A stretch of 64,000 nucleotides of DNA, taken from assembly GCF_004352855.1 (NCBI RefSeq), contig NZ_SJSC01000001.1, positions 558,001-622,000 on the forward strand, read 5' to 3'. The notes under the pieces are model-generated. The model had not been told where the DNA came from and made no database searches. It saw only the letters and a list, made by a program, of their open reading frames with translations. Positions 18,611-28,743 of the stretch are shown here, piece after piece. This stretch comes from Marinomonas sp. KMM3893. GTDB taxonomy: Bacteria; Pseudomonadota; Gammaproteobacteria; Pseudomonadales; Marinomonadaceae. A program made the translations under genes and the position numbers. The first letter of the stretch is position 1. Each line of letters opens with the position of its first letter.

Positions 18611-19327
18611 TCATTTCATCTCATTTGTCGAACGATTTGCCGTGCCAAGGTAATGAGAAAAAGTGCTAGGAATAACATCAGAGGCTAAGACATCGGCCGT
18701 TTCATGGGCCACAACTCGACCGCCTGCGATCAACATCACGCGCCCACCAACCAACAAGGCCTCGCTTGGCATGTGGGACACAAAAACCGTCGTCAAATGA
18801 AACTCTTTTGTTACATCGTGAACCAGCTTGAGCATCTCTTCTCGTAACATAGGGTCCAAGGCGCTAAAGGGTTCATCTAACAACAAGATGGGTTTTTTAC
18901 GCACCAACACTCTGGCGATCGCGACCCGCTGCGCCTGCCCACCAGACAAGGCTTGAGGGTATTGATCCCGCTTCGCCATTAACTGTGTTTGCAACAAGGC
19001 CCACTCCACTTTTTCCTGCTGCTCATTCGTCAGCCGCATTGACGGCTCAAGTCCCACAGCGACATTCTGCCAAACCGTTAGCTGAGGAAAAAGATTGTCA
19101 CTTTGAAACAAGGTAGAGATGGGACGTTCAAAAGGCGCTAAGCTTGAAAAATCCTCGTCTTGATAAGACAAGGTTCCGCGTCCTTTCAAATACCCACCAA
19201 GTAAATGAAGCAAGGTACTTTTGCCTTCCCCACTCGCCCCCAGCAAGGTTGTCATGCCAGGTTCAATAGACACTTGATAGGCGGCATGAAATTGCTCCCA
19301 ATCGTATTGGAGATTAATCTCTAACAT
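18611..19327 (-). CDS. thiQ: Thiamine ABC transporter, ATP-binding protein
   Basis: A 238-residue ATPase: Walker A GASGEGKST, signature LSGGQAQRVAIARVLV, Walker B PILLLDEPFSALDP and FVSHMPSEAL. It powers thiamine and thiamine-phosphate import with ThiP and ThiB. The ATG at 19327 has GGAGGAAAG six bases upstream, whereas the frame extends to 19357 inside thiP; with the ATG chosen, it overlaps thiP by 14 bases. Last gene of the thiBPQ operon. Confidence 0.93.
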   Translation of the reverse strand: MLEINLQYDWEQFHAAYQVSIEPGMTTLLGASGEGKSTLLHLLGGYLKGRGTLSYQDEDFSSLAPFERPISTLFQSDNLFPQLTVWQNVAVGLEPSMRLTNEQQEKVEWALLQTQLMAKRDQYPQALSGGQAQRVAIARVLVRKKPILLLDEPFSALDPMLREEMLKLVHDVTKEFHLTTVFVSHMPSEALLVGGRVMLIAGGRVVAHETADVLASDVIPSTFSHYLGTANRSTNEMK

Positions 19328-20918
19328 CTGACTTTCCTCCGATAACGCGCGTGGCAAGATAAAACAAAATAAGACAAAGAGAAATCAATATCACCGCAAC
19401 ACAAGCCCCTTCTTCTAAACGGTAAGAACCAACCAACTGGAACAAGTAAAGAGGCAGGGACACCAACCCTTGACTACCAAATAGCGCGATAACCCCCATA
19501 TCACCCAATGACAACAAGAGTGCATATCCTAACGCTTGAGCCACGCTCGAGCGAATTAACGACCACTCAATTTTAAAGCGCGACCAACCATAAATACCGA
19601 GACTCGAATACACATTTCGATAACGCCTCTCTTGCTGGTACAACACGGGCATCAACACTCTAAGCACAAAAGGCAACGCCATCACGGCATTCACCCACAC
19701 CACCACCCAATAGCTGGATTGCAGTCCGAAACCAAGGCTGCGCAATAACAGAAAAAGCCCTGTCGCCAACACAAGCCCGGGCACCATCAAAATCATATTC
19801 CCCAAATGCTCTAATTTACTGGGCAAAAAATCCCACCAGCCTCGACCCATTGCCATGCGAGCCAACACCCCAAAACAGCCCCCTAACAACACACTTAACA
19901 TGGCCGCAGGCAGCGCTATTTTTAATGACACCCACAACGCCTGCCACGTTGCTGGCGCCAATAAAGTTGGCAAAAATTGGGCTGAGAAAATAGGGTCAAA
20001 AATAGCGACAAAAGGGGGGAGCACCAACAGCAGCGCCAGCGTCATGATAAAACCGTCAAAACAACGAGCTACACGCGTGTCTTTGACAAAAAAACATTGC
20101 GCCCTCAACAAACTAACGTCTTGCTGATTCTTAGGAGCCACTTTATAAATCAAGGTCGCGACCAAGGTACAAATCGCCACCTGAAGAAGCGATAAAAAAC
20201 TGGCTTTATCCAAATCAAAATCAAAGCGTAGCGCTTGGTAGATAGCAACTTCTAAGGTGCTGGATTTAGGCCCGCCACCTAAACTTAACACCACAGAAAA
20301 GCTGGAAAAACAAAGCATAAAGATCAATACAAAAGCGCCTGGCAACACTTTCTTAATGTAAGGCCATTCAATAAGACGAAAGGAGGTTCCTCTTGAAAAT
20401 CCCAGTTGCGACGCGAGCCGCCATTGGCCAGAAGGGATCAAATCATACCCTTGAATAAGCAAACGCACTGCCAATGGCATATTAAAAAAAACATGCGCCA
20501 GCAGAATCCCTAACAAGCCATAAAGGGGCACATGAACCCCCAACCCATCTGCTAGCCAGCCTGAGCGACCATAAACCACCACAATGCCTAAAATTGCCAC
20601 TATGGTAGGCACCACCATAGACACAGCAAACAGCTGCAACAAAACCCGTTTGCCTTTAAATTCCCGATGACTCAAGCAAGAGGCTACCGGAATAGCAATC
20701 AGCAAACTGAGCACGCTACTTAATAGAGCCTGCCACAATGAAAATCGAATAATTCGCCACAAGTAGGCGTCTTGTAAATAGCCTTTCCACTGCGACATGT
20801 CCATATGATGTAAAAGAGCCGCCAAACTGGCGGCTCCAACAAGCACAAAAAGCAAGACGCCAATTAACGCGGGCAATAGCCGCACCAACTGACGCATGAC
20901 TGACAAGCGGTAAATCAT
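19314..20918 (-). CDS. thiP: Thiamine ABC transporter, permease
   Basis: A 534-residue permease with two fused ABC-type transmembrane domains, as in E. coli ThiP (536). About twelve hydrophobic helices and two coupling motifs are visible (ASQLGFSRGTSFRLIEWPYI near residue 190 and SSLGIYGWSRFKIEWSLI near residue 440). Its ATG overlaps the TAA of thiB as TAATG, indicating translational coupling. Confidence 0.93.
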   Translation of the reverse strand: MIYRLSVMRQLVRLLPALIGVLLFVLVGAASLAALLHHMDMSQWKGYLQDAYLWRIIRFSLWQALLSSVLSLLIAIPVASCLSHREFKGKRVLLQLFAVSMVVPTIVAILGIVVVYGRSGWLADGLGVHVPLYGLLGILLAHVFFNMPLAVRLLIQGYDLIPSGQWRLASQLGFSRGTSFRLIEWPYIKKVLPGAFVLIFMLCFSSFSVVLSLGGGPKSSTLEVAIYQALRFDFDLDKASFLSLLQVAICTLVATLIYKVAPKNQQDVSLLRAQCFFVKDTRVARCFDGFIMTLALLLVLPPFVAIFDPIFSAQFLPTLLAPATWQALWVSLKIALPAAMLSVLLGGCFGVLARMAMGRGWWDFLPSKLEHLGNMILMVPGLVLATGLFLLLRSLGFGLQSSYWVVVWVNAVMALPFVLRVLMPVLYQQERRYRNVYSSLGIYGWSRFKIEWSLIRSSVAQALGYALLLSLGDMGVIALFGSQGLVSLPLYLFQLVGSYRLEEGACVAVILISLCLILFYLATRVIGGKSDVRD

Positions 20919-21919
20919 TAGCGCGTCGTTGCCTCAAGCCATTCATTTATCCAAGCTTTACGTTGTTGTGCCACCTCATCGGCGTCCAAGGTCAATACCT
21001 TGGTAGGTTTAGGCAAGGTCTTGAATACCGCCGGCAGCGGTTTGTCTTGCTTGATCACAGGAAACATCCAGTTACCCGTAGCCACCGTGGACTGAAAACC
21101 AGGCGTTAAAATAAATGACATAAATTGTTTCGCTAAGGCTGGATGAGGGGCATTTTTTAACATCGCCGCCACTTCCACTTGAGGGTAAAAACCTTCACTC
21201 GCAGGCGCGGCTTTATACTGATGTTTCCCTTCTGCGACCACATGATAAGCAGGAGACGTTGTATAACTCAACACGACATCCGACTCACCTTTCAAGAACA
21301 GACTGTAACCGTCGTACCAGCCTTTGGTAACCGTCACGGTATGCTTGGCAAGTGTCGCCCACGCATCTGCAGCCTTGTCACCGTATACCGCCTTCATCCA
21401 AAGTAATAACCCCAACCCTGGGGTGCTGGTTCTTGGGTCTTGATAAATCACCCGCAGATTTTGATTTTCTACAATGTCCTGCAAACTCGTCGGTGGCGAT
21501 GACAAGGTTTCTGAGTTATAGATAAAAGCAAAATAGCCTTGATCAAAAGGCACAAAAACCGGGTCTGTCCAAGGTGTGGGGGTCACAACATGACTTGTGT
21601 CGACGCCTGACTCTGCCAACAACCCAGTCTGCTTGGCCTTTTGCATTAAATTAAGGTCCAAGCCTAACACCACATCCGCTTCTGAGCTTTTCCCTTCCAG
21701 CTGTACCCGAGACAAGATACCAACCGAAGAATCAACCGTTACGAAGTTAACGTCACACCCACATTCCTTTTCAAAATTGGCTTTGATTTTTGGACCTGGG
21801 CCCCAATCAGAAGCAAAAGAGTCATAGGTATAAACGTTCAAGGTTTCAGCAAAAGAAGAACTTGAGAAAGACAGTAACGCCCCTGCGATGGCACAGCTGC
21901 TTAGTAAAAACTTATTCAT
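20918..21919 (-). CDS. thiB: Thiamine-binding periplasmic protein
   Basis: A 333-residue substrate-binding protein (also named tbpA). Signal peptide residues 1-24 (MNKFLLSSCAIAGALLSFSS then SSFA); the mature protein begins ETLNVYTYDSFASDWGPGP, the typical opening of thiamine-binding proteins, followed by FEKECGCDVNFV and GWYDGYSLFLKGESDVVLSY. It delivers thiamine, TMP or TPP to ThiPQ. A TPP riboswitch lies 60 bases upstream in the same transcript. Confidence 0.95.
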   Translation of the reverse strand: MNKFLLSSCAIAGALLSFSSSSFAETLNVYTYDSFASDWGPGPKIKANFEKECGCDVNFVTVDSSVGILSRVQLEGKSSEADVVLGLDLNLMQKAKQTGLLAESGVDTSHVVTPTPWTDPVFVPFDQGYFAFIYNSETLSSPPTSLQDIVENQNLRVIYQDPRTSTPGLGLLLWMKAVYGDKAADAWATLAKHTVTVTKGWYDGYSLFLKGESDVVLSYTTSPAYHVVAEGKHQYKAAPASEGFYPQVEVAAMLKNAPHPALAKQFMSFILTPGFQSTVATGNWMFPVIKQDKPLPAVFKTLPKPTKVLTLDADEVAQQRKAWINEWLEATTR

Positions 21920-21978
21920 TGTGTCGCTCCTAAAAATGAGCGGCGTACAGGGGAAATGGCAAGGAAGGCTTGCTATCT

Positions 21979-22068
21979 CGATTCCTACGCCAGCATGATC
22001 TGGATCAGGTTCAATGGGTTAGCAAAGGCTTCTCAGCTTTGGCTAAAACACAACCAAAACACCCCATG
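21979..22068 (-). promoter_or_regulatory. TPP (thiamine pyrophosphate) riboswitch
   Basis: Read on the minus strand the element starts GGGGTGTTTTGG, contains the CTGAGA loop, AACCCATTGAACCTGATC and ends GCTGGCGTAGGAATCG, matching the conserved pyrimidine- and pyrophosphate-sensor helices of the THI element. It precedes thiB and would turn off thiBPQ when TPP is abundant. No clear intrinsic terminator is seen between it and thiB, so control is probably translational or Rho-dependent. Confidence 0.97.
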
Positions 22069-22100
22069 AGATATATAGTGGGACTATTGTAAAGAGTCGT

Positions 22101-23327
22101 TTAACGGAAGTCTATTTCAGATAAAACCCGTGTGACCGCCCCTTGATTTTGCTGTGCAAAACGCAACGCAGCCTGCCCAAGACGATGACACTGACTGTGT
22201 TTGCCTGCCAGTGAAATAACCACCTCTTGTAGCTGATCTGCATTCTGGCAACGAATCGCCCCATGCTGCTTTATCAACTGCTCAGTGATATCCGCAAAGT
22301 TAAACGTAAAGGGCCCAACCAATGTGGCACGAGCCAGCAAAGCAGGTTCAATGGGATTATGGCCGCCTCGTTTTACCAAACTGCCACCAACAAAAGCCAA
22401 GTCTGCCGCCTGATAATAATGCATCAGTTCACCCATAGAGTCACCGATAACAACGTTAAGCCCCGCCCAACATTGAGGCTCTACCTGACTACGCAAAGCA
22501 ACCTTGTCAAAATACTCACACGCTAGTTGATACACACTTTGAAAACGCTCTGGATGCCTAGGCACTAGAATCAATAAGGCATCTGGGTACTTTTCCACTA
22601 ACGCTTGATGGGCTTTTAACAAAGGCTCATCTTCACCATTGTGCGTGCTGCCTGCGGTCCAAATAAACGAGCTCGACATTTGGCGATGCCAGTTTTGTTC
22701 AGCCACCGAATCAGGCACGCTCAAATCAAACTTAATACTGCCTGTGACCAATACATTATTCGCCCCTAATGCACTGAAGCGCTCCGCGTCTGCCTGTGCA
22801 TGGGCTAAGAAACTGTTCGGCAATGCCATCAAACGCTTCGATAGTCGAGAAAATCTCTGGTACTGCTTAAAGGAGCGTTCACTTAAACGAGCATTCACGA
22901 TATTGATACGCAAACCTTTTCGCTTCGCCTGAAGGAGAAGGTTTGGCCAAAGCTCTGTTTCCACAATCAGTAAACGATCACACTCAACCTGCTTTAAGGC
23001 ACGTTTCACCGCACACCGCCAATCCATAGGCAAGTATCGATGAACCGCAAACGGAAACGTTTTTTCGACTTGTTCGGCACCAGTCGGCGTCATTGTGGTG
23101 ATCAAAATGGGACGCTCAGGGTATTTTTCTACCCATTGAGCCACCAAAGGTCGCACCGCCAACACTTCGCCAACCGACGAACAATGAATCCAAATATCCG
23201 CTTTAACCGGCTGCCAAAAACCAAAGGCTTCACGAGCTCGATACGCAGGGTAGCTTTTTCTAAAGCGCCGAACCTTGACTAAGATAAGCGGCGTCAATGC
23301 CAACAAGAGAAGACGATAAAGCCACAT
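22101..23327 (-). CDS. waaA: 3-deoxy-D-manno-octulosonic acid transferase
   Basis: A 408-residue Kdo transferase (kdtA) that adds Kdo to lipid IVA at the inner membrane, the first step of LPS core. An N-terminal membrane anchor (residues 2-20) is followed by IWIHCSSVGEVLAVRPLV, the GT30 motif LITTMTPTGAEQVEK, and the glycosyltransferase C-terminal GGSLVKRGGHNPIEPALL. It lies two bases after msbA, so hldE-msbA-waaA form one operon. Confidence 0.95.
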   Translation of the reverse strand: MWLYRLLLLALTPLILVKVRRFRKSYPAYRAREAFGFWQPVKADIWIHCSSVGEVLAVRPLVAQWVEKYPERPILITTMTPTGAEQVEKTFPFAVHRYLPMDWRCAVKRALKQVECDRLLIVETELWPNLLLQAKRKGLRINIVNARLSERSFKQYQRFSRLSKRLMALPNSFLAHAQADAERFSALGANNVLVTGSIKFDLSVPDSVAEQNWHRQMSSSFIWTAGSTHNGEDEPLLKAHQALVEKYPDALLILVPRHPERFQSVYQLACEYFDKVALRSQVEPQCWAGLNVVIGDSMGELMHYYQAADLAFVGGSLVKRGGHNPIEPALLARATLVGPFTFNFADITEQLIKQHGAIRCQNADQLQEVVISLAGKHSQCHRLGQAALRFAQQNQGAVTRVLSEIDFR

Positions 23328-23329
23328 AA

Positions 23330-25114
23330 TTATTCAGCAACATCGCTAAATTGTTGATTATGAAGCTGTGCATAGGCCCCATTCTTCGCCAACAATTCAC
23401 TGTGGGAACCCATTTCAACAATTTGGCCATGATCCACGACCGCAATGATATCTGAGTTCTCAATCGTAGACAGTCGATGCGCGATGGCAATAGTCGTACG
23501 GTTTTCCATCAATGTGTCTAACGCCTGCTGAATCGCACGCTCAGACTCTGTGTCCAGTGCAGAAGTCGCTTCATCAAGAATCAGGATAGGCGCATTTTTT
23601 AGAATCGCTCGGGCGATTGCAAGACGCTGGCGCTGACCACCAGAAAGCAATACGCCGTTTTCTCCCACCAATGTTTGCAAACCAAGCTCTAACTCTTGGA
23701 TAAAGCCCCAAGCATTCGCGGCTTTTGCGGCTTCAATTACCTCTTCTTCTGAAGCGTCTTTCAAGCCACCGTAAGCAATATTTTCTTGAATAGTGCCATT
23801 GAAAAGTACGACTTGCTGGTTAACTAAAGCAATGTTTTTACGCAGATCATCTAGTTGGTAGTCATTGATATTTTCATTATCAATGAACAAGCAACCATCG
23901 TTCACATCATAAAAACGCGGAATCAGGTTGGCTAAAGTAGACTTACCACTGCCTGAACGACCAACCAACGCAAGCTTTTTACCAGCGGGCAAGGACAAGG
24001 TGACATCACTCAAGGCGTCCTTATCCATTCCAGGGTAACTGAAGGTTAACCCTTTCCAGCTAATGTCCCCTTTCAAGCGATCTGCCGTTTTACTTCCGGT
24101 GTCTTTTTCACTGTCCAGATCCAAAAAGGCAAAAATACTCTGCGCTGCAGCAATGCCTTTTTGCAAAATGCTGTTTACTGAGGTCAGTTGGCGCATCGGC
24201 TTACTCAACATGCCTGCAGCACCGATGAAGGCAACAAAATCACCGGCAGACATACTTGCTGAAATAGCAGGATCTAACGCCAACCAAATCAATAGCGACA
24301 AAGAAATCGCAATAACAAATTGAATAATAGGCACATTCAGCGCCTTGGTTAATTCCATTTTCAGTTGTGAGCGACGGTTTTCTTGCACCGCTTTATAAAA
24401 GCGTCGAGTTTCGTATTCATTACCGCCAAAAATTTTAATAACCTCATGACCTTTAATCGCTTCAGAGGCCACATCTGTCACACCACCCATGGCATTTTGA
24501 ATTTTCAGGCTTAATTTACGAAAACGTTTAGAAGCGTACCGTACAACCAAGCCGATAATTGGAATCACAAACAAAAATAATAAAGAAAGGCGCCAGTTGA
24601 TGAACAACATATACCCCAGCAAACCGACAACGGTTAACCCTTCTCGCAAAATCACCTGAATGGCTTGGGTAACAGAATCGATGACTCGCTCTGTGTCGTA
24701 GGTTAACTTCGCCAATAAACGGCCGCTTGGCATGTTGTTAAAATAACTGGATGGCAAGGTCACCATTTTATTAAACATGCTGGTTCGCAGGTCAAACACT
24801 ACGTTATTGGCGACTTTAGCCATGCAGTAACTACCCAAAAAGGTCCCTACCCCACGCACTAAGAAAACACCAAGAATGGCCATTGGGATTAGCATACGCC
24901 CTTCAACCACAGTGCCATTTGAGACAACATCTACAATGTACTTAAGCAATGCGGCTAACGCCGGCTGCATGGATGAGTATAAAATATAGCCAAACACACT
25001 TAATAGGAAATACACTATTGATGGCTTTACGTAGCCTAATAACCTGAAATACAGTGACATCCCAGACGCGGTTTCTTGTTGTTTTTTCACATTCAATGTC
25101 GTTTCGTCTTGCAT
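23330..25114 (-). CDS. msbA: Lipid A export ATP-binding/permease protein
   Basis: A 594-residue half-transporter that flips core-lipid A across the inner membrane. Six transmembrane helices in the first 320 residues are followed by the ATPase: Walker A GRSGSGKST, signature LLSGGQRQRLAIARAIL, Walker B PILILDEATSALDTESERAIQ, and the H-loop IAHRLSTIENSD. It abuts hldE and precedes waaA, consistent with MsbA rather than a drug exporter. Confidence 0.94.
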   Translation of the reverse strand: MQDETTLNVKKQQETASGMSLYFRLLGYVKPSIVYFLLSVFGYILYSSMQPALAALLKYIVDVVSNGTVVEGRMLIPMAILGVFLVRGVGTFLGSYCMAKVANNVVFDLRTSMFNKMVTLPSSYFNNMPSGRLLAKLTYDTERVIDSVTQAIQVILREGLTVVGLLGYMLFINWRLSLLFLFVIPIIGLVVRYASKRFRKLSLKIQNAMGGVTDVASEAIKGHEVIKIFGGNEYETRRFYKAVQENRRSQLKMELTKALNVPIIQFVIAISLSLLIWLALDPAISASMSAGDFVAFIGAAGMLSKPMRQLTSVNSILQKGIAAAQSIFAFLDLDSEKDTGSKTADRLKGDISWKGLTFSYPGMDKDALSDVTLSLPAGKKLALVGRSGSGKSTLANLIPRFYDVNDGCLFIDNENINDYQLDDLRKNIALVNQQVVLFNGTIQENIAYGGLKDASEEEVIEAAKAANAWGFIQELELGLQTLVGENGVLLSGGQRQRLAIARAILKNAPILILDEATSALDTESERAIQQALDTLMENRTTIAIAHRLSTIENSDIIAVVDHGQIVEMGSHSELLAKNGAYAQLHNQQFSDVAE

Positions 25115-26542
25115 TTAAAGATTTGCCTTCTCAATAATGGAGGTTGTTGAATAACCATCAACAAAGGTCAATACTTTTACCTCACCACCATGGGACAGTA
25201 CATGCTCTGCACCTACTATGCTCTCAATGGTGTAATCACCGCCTTTTACCAATACATCTGGACTTAACGCTTCGATTATTTCTTTTGGCGTGTCTTCATC
25301 AAACCAGGTCACCCAATCAATCGCGCCAATGCCTTCCAACACAGCCATACGATGTTCTAGGTTATTAATCGGTCGCTTCTCGCCTTTTAAGCGTTTCACT
25401 GATGCATCGGTGTTCACCGCAACGATTAATCGATCCCCCAAAGCCTTGGCTTGTTTCATGTACGCTACATGACCAGGATGGAGAATATCAAAACAACCGT
25501 TGGTGAAAACCACTTTTTCACCGCTTACTTGAGCCAATTTGATTTGCTCAAGTACTTCCGTAGGCGATAACACACCAAAATTTGTCGTACGATTACGCTG
25601 ATACATGATGGCATCAAGCTGCTCGGCATTAATAGACGCGGTTCCCAACTTACCCACCACATACCCTGCGGCTTGGTTGGCATACTCTACAGCGTCAATA
25701 AAACGTTTACTGGTGACATAAACAGCGGTCAACACCGCCACTACAGTGTCTCCTGCACCAGTAACATCGAACACTTCTTTTGCCGCTGTCGCCAGTGAGT
25801 ATGGTGGCTTGTTATCACTCAATAGTATTAAACCGTCTTCACCACGGGTGACCAATAAAGCATCCCAACCAAACTGTTCACGCAGCGCCTTGGCTTTTTC
25901 TTCCAACTCTTTGACTGAGCGGCACTTGCCAACAATATTTTCAAACTCTAATAAGTTAGGCTTGACCAGAGTTGCCCCTTTATAGATAGAAAAGTCATCG
26001 CCTTTCGGGTCTATAAAACTTGGGACATCGACTGCATTCGATAATTGAATCAACGTCTGTACATCCGCCAAACAGCCTTTGGCGTAATCGGAATAAATCA
26101 CCGCGTCGGCATTAGGCAGACAGGCTTTTACCATAGTAGCGACAGCGTCATTTTGAGATAGACTGTCTTCTCGCTCTTCAAAGTCCAAGCGAATCAACTG
26201 TTGATGACGACTCATCACACGCAGCTTGGTAATGGTAGGCAAGGCATCGGAATAGACAAACTGACAGTTCACGCCTTCCGCTTCTAAACAGCGCGTCAAT
26301 ACTTCGGCGTTTTCATCTTTACCAACAACACCAACCAAGGTCACGGCTACGCCAAGTTTAGCCAGTCCAAGAGCGACATTCGCTGCTCCGCCAGGTCGGT
26401 CTTCAATATTAGAGACTTTTACTACCTGCACAGGGGCTTCTGGTGAAATTCGAGAGGTGCCACCATGCCAGTAGCGATCCAACATGACATCGCCCACAAC
26501 GAGGATGTGTTTATCCTTAAAATTCAAATATGAAGAGTTCAT
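25115..26542 (-). CDS. hldE: Bifunctional heptose-7-phosphate kinase / heptose-1-phosphate adenylyltransferase
   Basis: A 475-residue two-domain enzyme of ADP-heptose synthesis. The N-terminal ribokinase-like domain (ILVVGDVMLDRYWHG; PEAPVQVV; GGAANVALGLAKLG; FDVTGAGDTVVAVL) phosphorylates heptose-7-phosphate. The C-terminal cytidylyltransferase-like domain (FTNGCFDILHPGHVAYM near residue 350) makes ADP-heptose. The ATG at 26542 is chosen over a GTG two codons earlier. No strong ribosome site is visible for either. First gene of the hldE-msbA-waaA operon, divergent from the AGE epimerase. Confidence 0.95.
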   Translation of the reverse strand: MNSSYLNFKDKHILVVGDVMLDRYWHGGTSRISPEAPVQVVKVSNIEDRPGGAANVALGLAKLGVAVTLVGVVGKDENAEVLTRCLEAEGVNCQFVYSDALPTITKLRVMSRHQQLIRLDFEEREDSLSQNDAVATMVKACLPNADAVIYSDYAKGCLADVQTLIQLSNAVDVPSFIDPKGDDFSIYKGATLVKPNLLEFENIVGKCRSVKELEEKAKALREQFGWDALLVTRGEDGLILLSDNKPPYSLATAAKEVFDVTGAGDTVVAVLTAVYVTSKRFIDAVEYANQAAGYVVGKLGTASINAEQLDAIMYQRNRTTNFGVLSPTEVLEQIKLAQVSGEKVVFTNGCFDILHPGHVAYMKQAKALGDRLIVAVNTDASVKRLKGEKRPINNLEHRMAVLEGIGAIDWVTWFDEDTPKEIIEALSPDVLVKGGDYTIESIVGAEHVLSHGGEVKVLTFVDGYSTTSIIEKANL

Positions 26543-26639
26543 AGCCACATAATAATCGATTTTTGAGAGCGCTCATCCTATCATACTCACTCAATAAGTT
26601 GGACATACCTACATCACAAGTAATAAGGCAAATTTACTC

Positions 26640-27782
26640 ATGCTGAATTCCCCCCTAACTTCCTGTAAAAACTTCCTTTTTGATCAGCTACTCGCTAACT
26701 GGGCAAAGCATGGTATTGACCAAGATTTGGGCTTTAGTTATGAGAGCATGAATCACGACTGGAGCCGAAACAAAGTAGGTCGTGTACGCTTGCTAACACA
26801 ATGTCGCCAACTGTATACCTTCAGTCATGCGGCCAGTATGAACAACAATGAACAATGGCGCGCCCAGTTACCGCCTCTGTTTGATTTTATTATTCACCAC
26901 TATTTTCAAGACGAACGCTGGATATTCTCACTCAACGATGACCTATCCATAAAGGACACTCAATCGGATGCCTATGCATTAGCCTTCGTACTCTTGTCTT
27001 TTAGCCATTATTACACCCTCACAAAAGATCAACGTGCTCTTGATTTGATGAAGAAAACACATTGTTTTCTGATCAAGCACATGTCGGCTAAGTCCGGTGG
27101 TTTTTATGAAGCCTTTCCTGTTGATCCCACTCAATTGCGTCGACAAAACCCTCATATGCATTTGCTTGAAGGTTACATCGCCGCTTATGAAGCCACTCAA
27201 GACGACACATACAAAACACAAATCGGGGCATTACTAACACTGGCCCTTGAGCATTTTTACGAGAAAAAAACAAAGACCTTACGAGAATTTTTCACTCTAG
27301 ATTGGCAACTTCACCCTAAAACAGGCCATCAAGTCGAGCCAGGACATCATTTCGAATGGGGCTGGCTGCTGTTTCAAGCCAATAAAATTCTTCCAAACTC
27401 AGACTATACTGAGTTGGCGCAACATCTTTGGCTTACCGCATCGCGCCATGGTCTAGCAGATAACGGTGGCGTTTATAACCAAATAGATGGCAATGACTAC
27501 ACCCCCATAGACAAAGAAAAACGCATTTGGCCGATCACCGAATACCTAAAAGCCATTACGGTCATGCCGATTGGCAAGGAAGAAAAAGTCATGCGCATCA
27601 CTGAAGCGCTAAACTTCCTTCAAGATCATTACTTTATCGAAAACGGTCGTTGGAATGAGTACCTTGACGCTGACAACCAGCCGAAAGACTTCCCGCTACC
27701 AGGCACCAGCAGCTATCACATTTTTCTCGGCCTCGCCGAAGTGATAAGATGGCAACAATCTCATTCCGATTTTACTCTCTGA
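26640..27782 (+). CDS. AGE-family sugar epimerase/isomerase
   Basis: A 380-residue cytoplasmic protein of the N-acylglucosamine 2-epimerase superfamily (alpha/alpha barrel). Conserved pieces are [43 protein letters not shown] and [11 protein letters not shown], with the two histidines (in HMHLLE and GHHFEW) that act in the aldose-ketose isomerases of this superfamily. It is the first gene of a plus-strand run of LPS heptose and core genes, ending 13 bases before hldD, which suggests a role in making a core sugar such as mannose/fructose or heptose precursors. The true substrate is unknown. Start ATG at 26640 with a modest AAGGC upstream. Confidence 0.8.
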   Translation: MLNSPLTSCKNFLFDQLLANWAKHGIDQDLGFSYESMNHDWSRNKVGRVRLLTQCRQLYTFSHAASMNNNEQWRAQLPPLFDFIIHHYFQDERWIFSLNDDLSIKDTQSDAYALAFVLLSFSHYYTLTKDQRALDLMKKTHCFLIKHMSAKSGGFYEAFPVDPTQLRRQNPHMHLLEGYIAAYEATQDDTYKTQIGALLTLALEHFYEKKTKTLREFFTLDWQLHPKTGHQVEPGHHFEWGWLLFQANKILPNSDYTELAQHLWLTASRHGLADNGGVYNQIDGNDYTPIDKEKRIWPITEYLKAITVMPIGKEEKVMRITEALNFLQDHYFIENGRWNEYLDADNQPKDFPLPGTSSYHIFLGLAEVIRWQQSHSDFTL

Positions 27783-27795
27783 GGAAGAACAATTT

Positions 27796-28743
27796 ATGTA
27801 TATCGTAACTGGCGGCGCTGGCTTTATCGGCAGCAATATTATTAAAGCCTTAAATAACAAAGGCATCAGCAACATTCTATTGGTTGACGACCTGACTGAC
27901 GGCAAGAAATGCCTCAATTTATCCGACCTAGATATCGCAGATTACATGGACATGTACGATTTCTTAGACGCCATAAAAAATGACACTCTAAACATTAAAC
28001 CTACAGCGGTTTTCCACGAAGGCGCTTGTTCTGCGACCACTGAGTGGAATGGCAAATATGTCATGGATGTAAACTACCAATATTCCAAAGCGGTATTGGA
28101 TTTTTGTTTAAAGCACGGCGCTGCATTTTCCTACGCATCGTCGGCATCGGTTTATGGTTCTGGTCCTGTTTTCCAAGAATCCCGTGAAAACGAAAAACCA
28201 TTAAACATGTACGCATACTCTAAGTTTCAGTTCGACCAATACATTCGTGCTGTTTTACCAACAGCAAAAAGCCAAATTGTCGGCTTTCGTTACTTTAATG
28301 TTTACGGCCCTCGTGAACAGCACAAAGGCAGTATGGCAAGCGTTGCGTTTCATTTGCGCAATCAAGTACTGGAAGGTGAAAACCCTAAACTATTCGGCGC
28401 TTACGATGGCTATGAAGCCGGCGGCCAAAGCCGTGACTTCATCTACGTAGAAGATCTAGTAAATACTAAACTTTGGTTTATGGAGAATGGCGATAAGTCG
28501 GGGATTTTCAACCTAGGTACCGGTAATGCTGAACCGTTTCGCACCATTGCTGAAACCGTGATTGAGCATTACGGAAAAGGCGAAATCGAATACATTCCTT
28601 TCCCAGAACACTTGAAAGGTGCTTACCAAAGTTTCACTCAGGCAGACATCCAAAAGTTACGAGACGCAGGCTACCCTGGTACTTTCCGCGGCCTAGCAAA
28701 AGGCGTACAAGATTACCTAACATGGCTTGATTCAAATGGCTAA
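27796..28743 (+). CDS. hldD: ADP-L-glycero-D-manno-heptose 6-epimerase
   Basis: A 315-residue short-chain dehydrogenase (rfaD) that epimerises ADP-D,D-heptose to ADP-L,D-heptose. It has the N-terminal NADP motif [16 protein letters not shown], the [17 protein letters not shown] loop typical of HldD, and the catalytic YAYSKFQFD tyrosine-lysine pair. GAGGAAG precedes the ATG; the end overlaps waaF by eight bases. Confidence 0.97.
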   Translation: MYIVTGGAGFIGSNIIKALNNKGISNILLVDDLTDGKKCLNLSDLDIADYMDMYDFLDAIKNDTLNIKPTAVFHEGACSATTEWNGKYVMDVNYQYSKAVLDFCLKHGAAFSYASSASVYGSGPVFQESRENEKPLNMYAYSKFQFDQYIRAVLPTAKSQIVGFRYFNVYGPREQHKGSMASVAFHLRNQVLEGENPKLFGAYDGYEAGGQSRDFIYVEDLVNTKLWFMENGDKSGIFNLGTGNAEPFRTIAETVIEHYGKGEIEYIPFPEHLKGAYQSFTQADIQKLRDAGYPGTFRGLAKGVQDYLTWLDSNG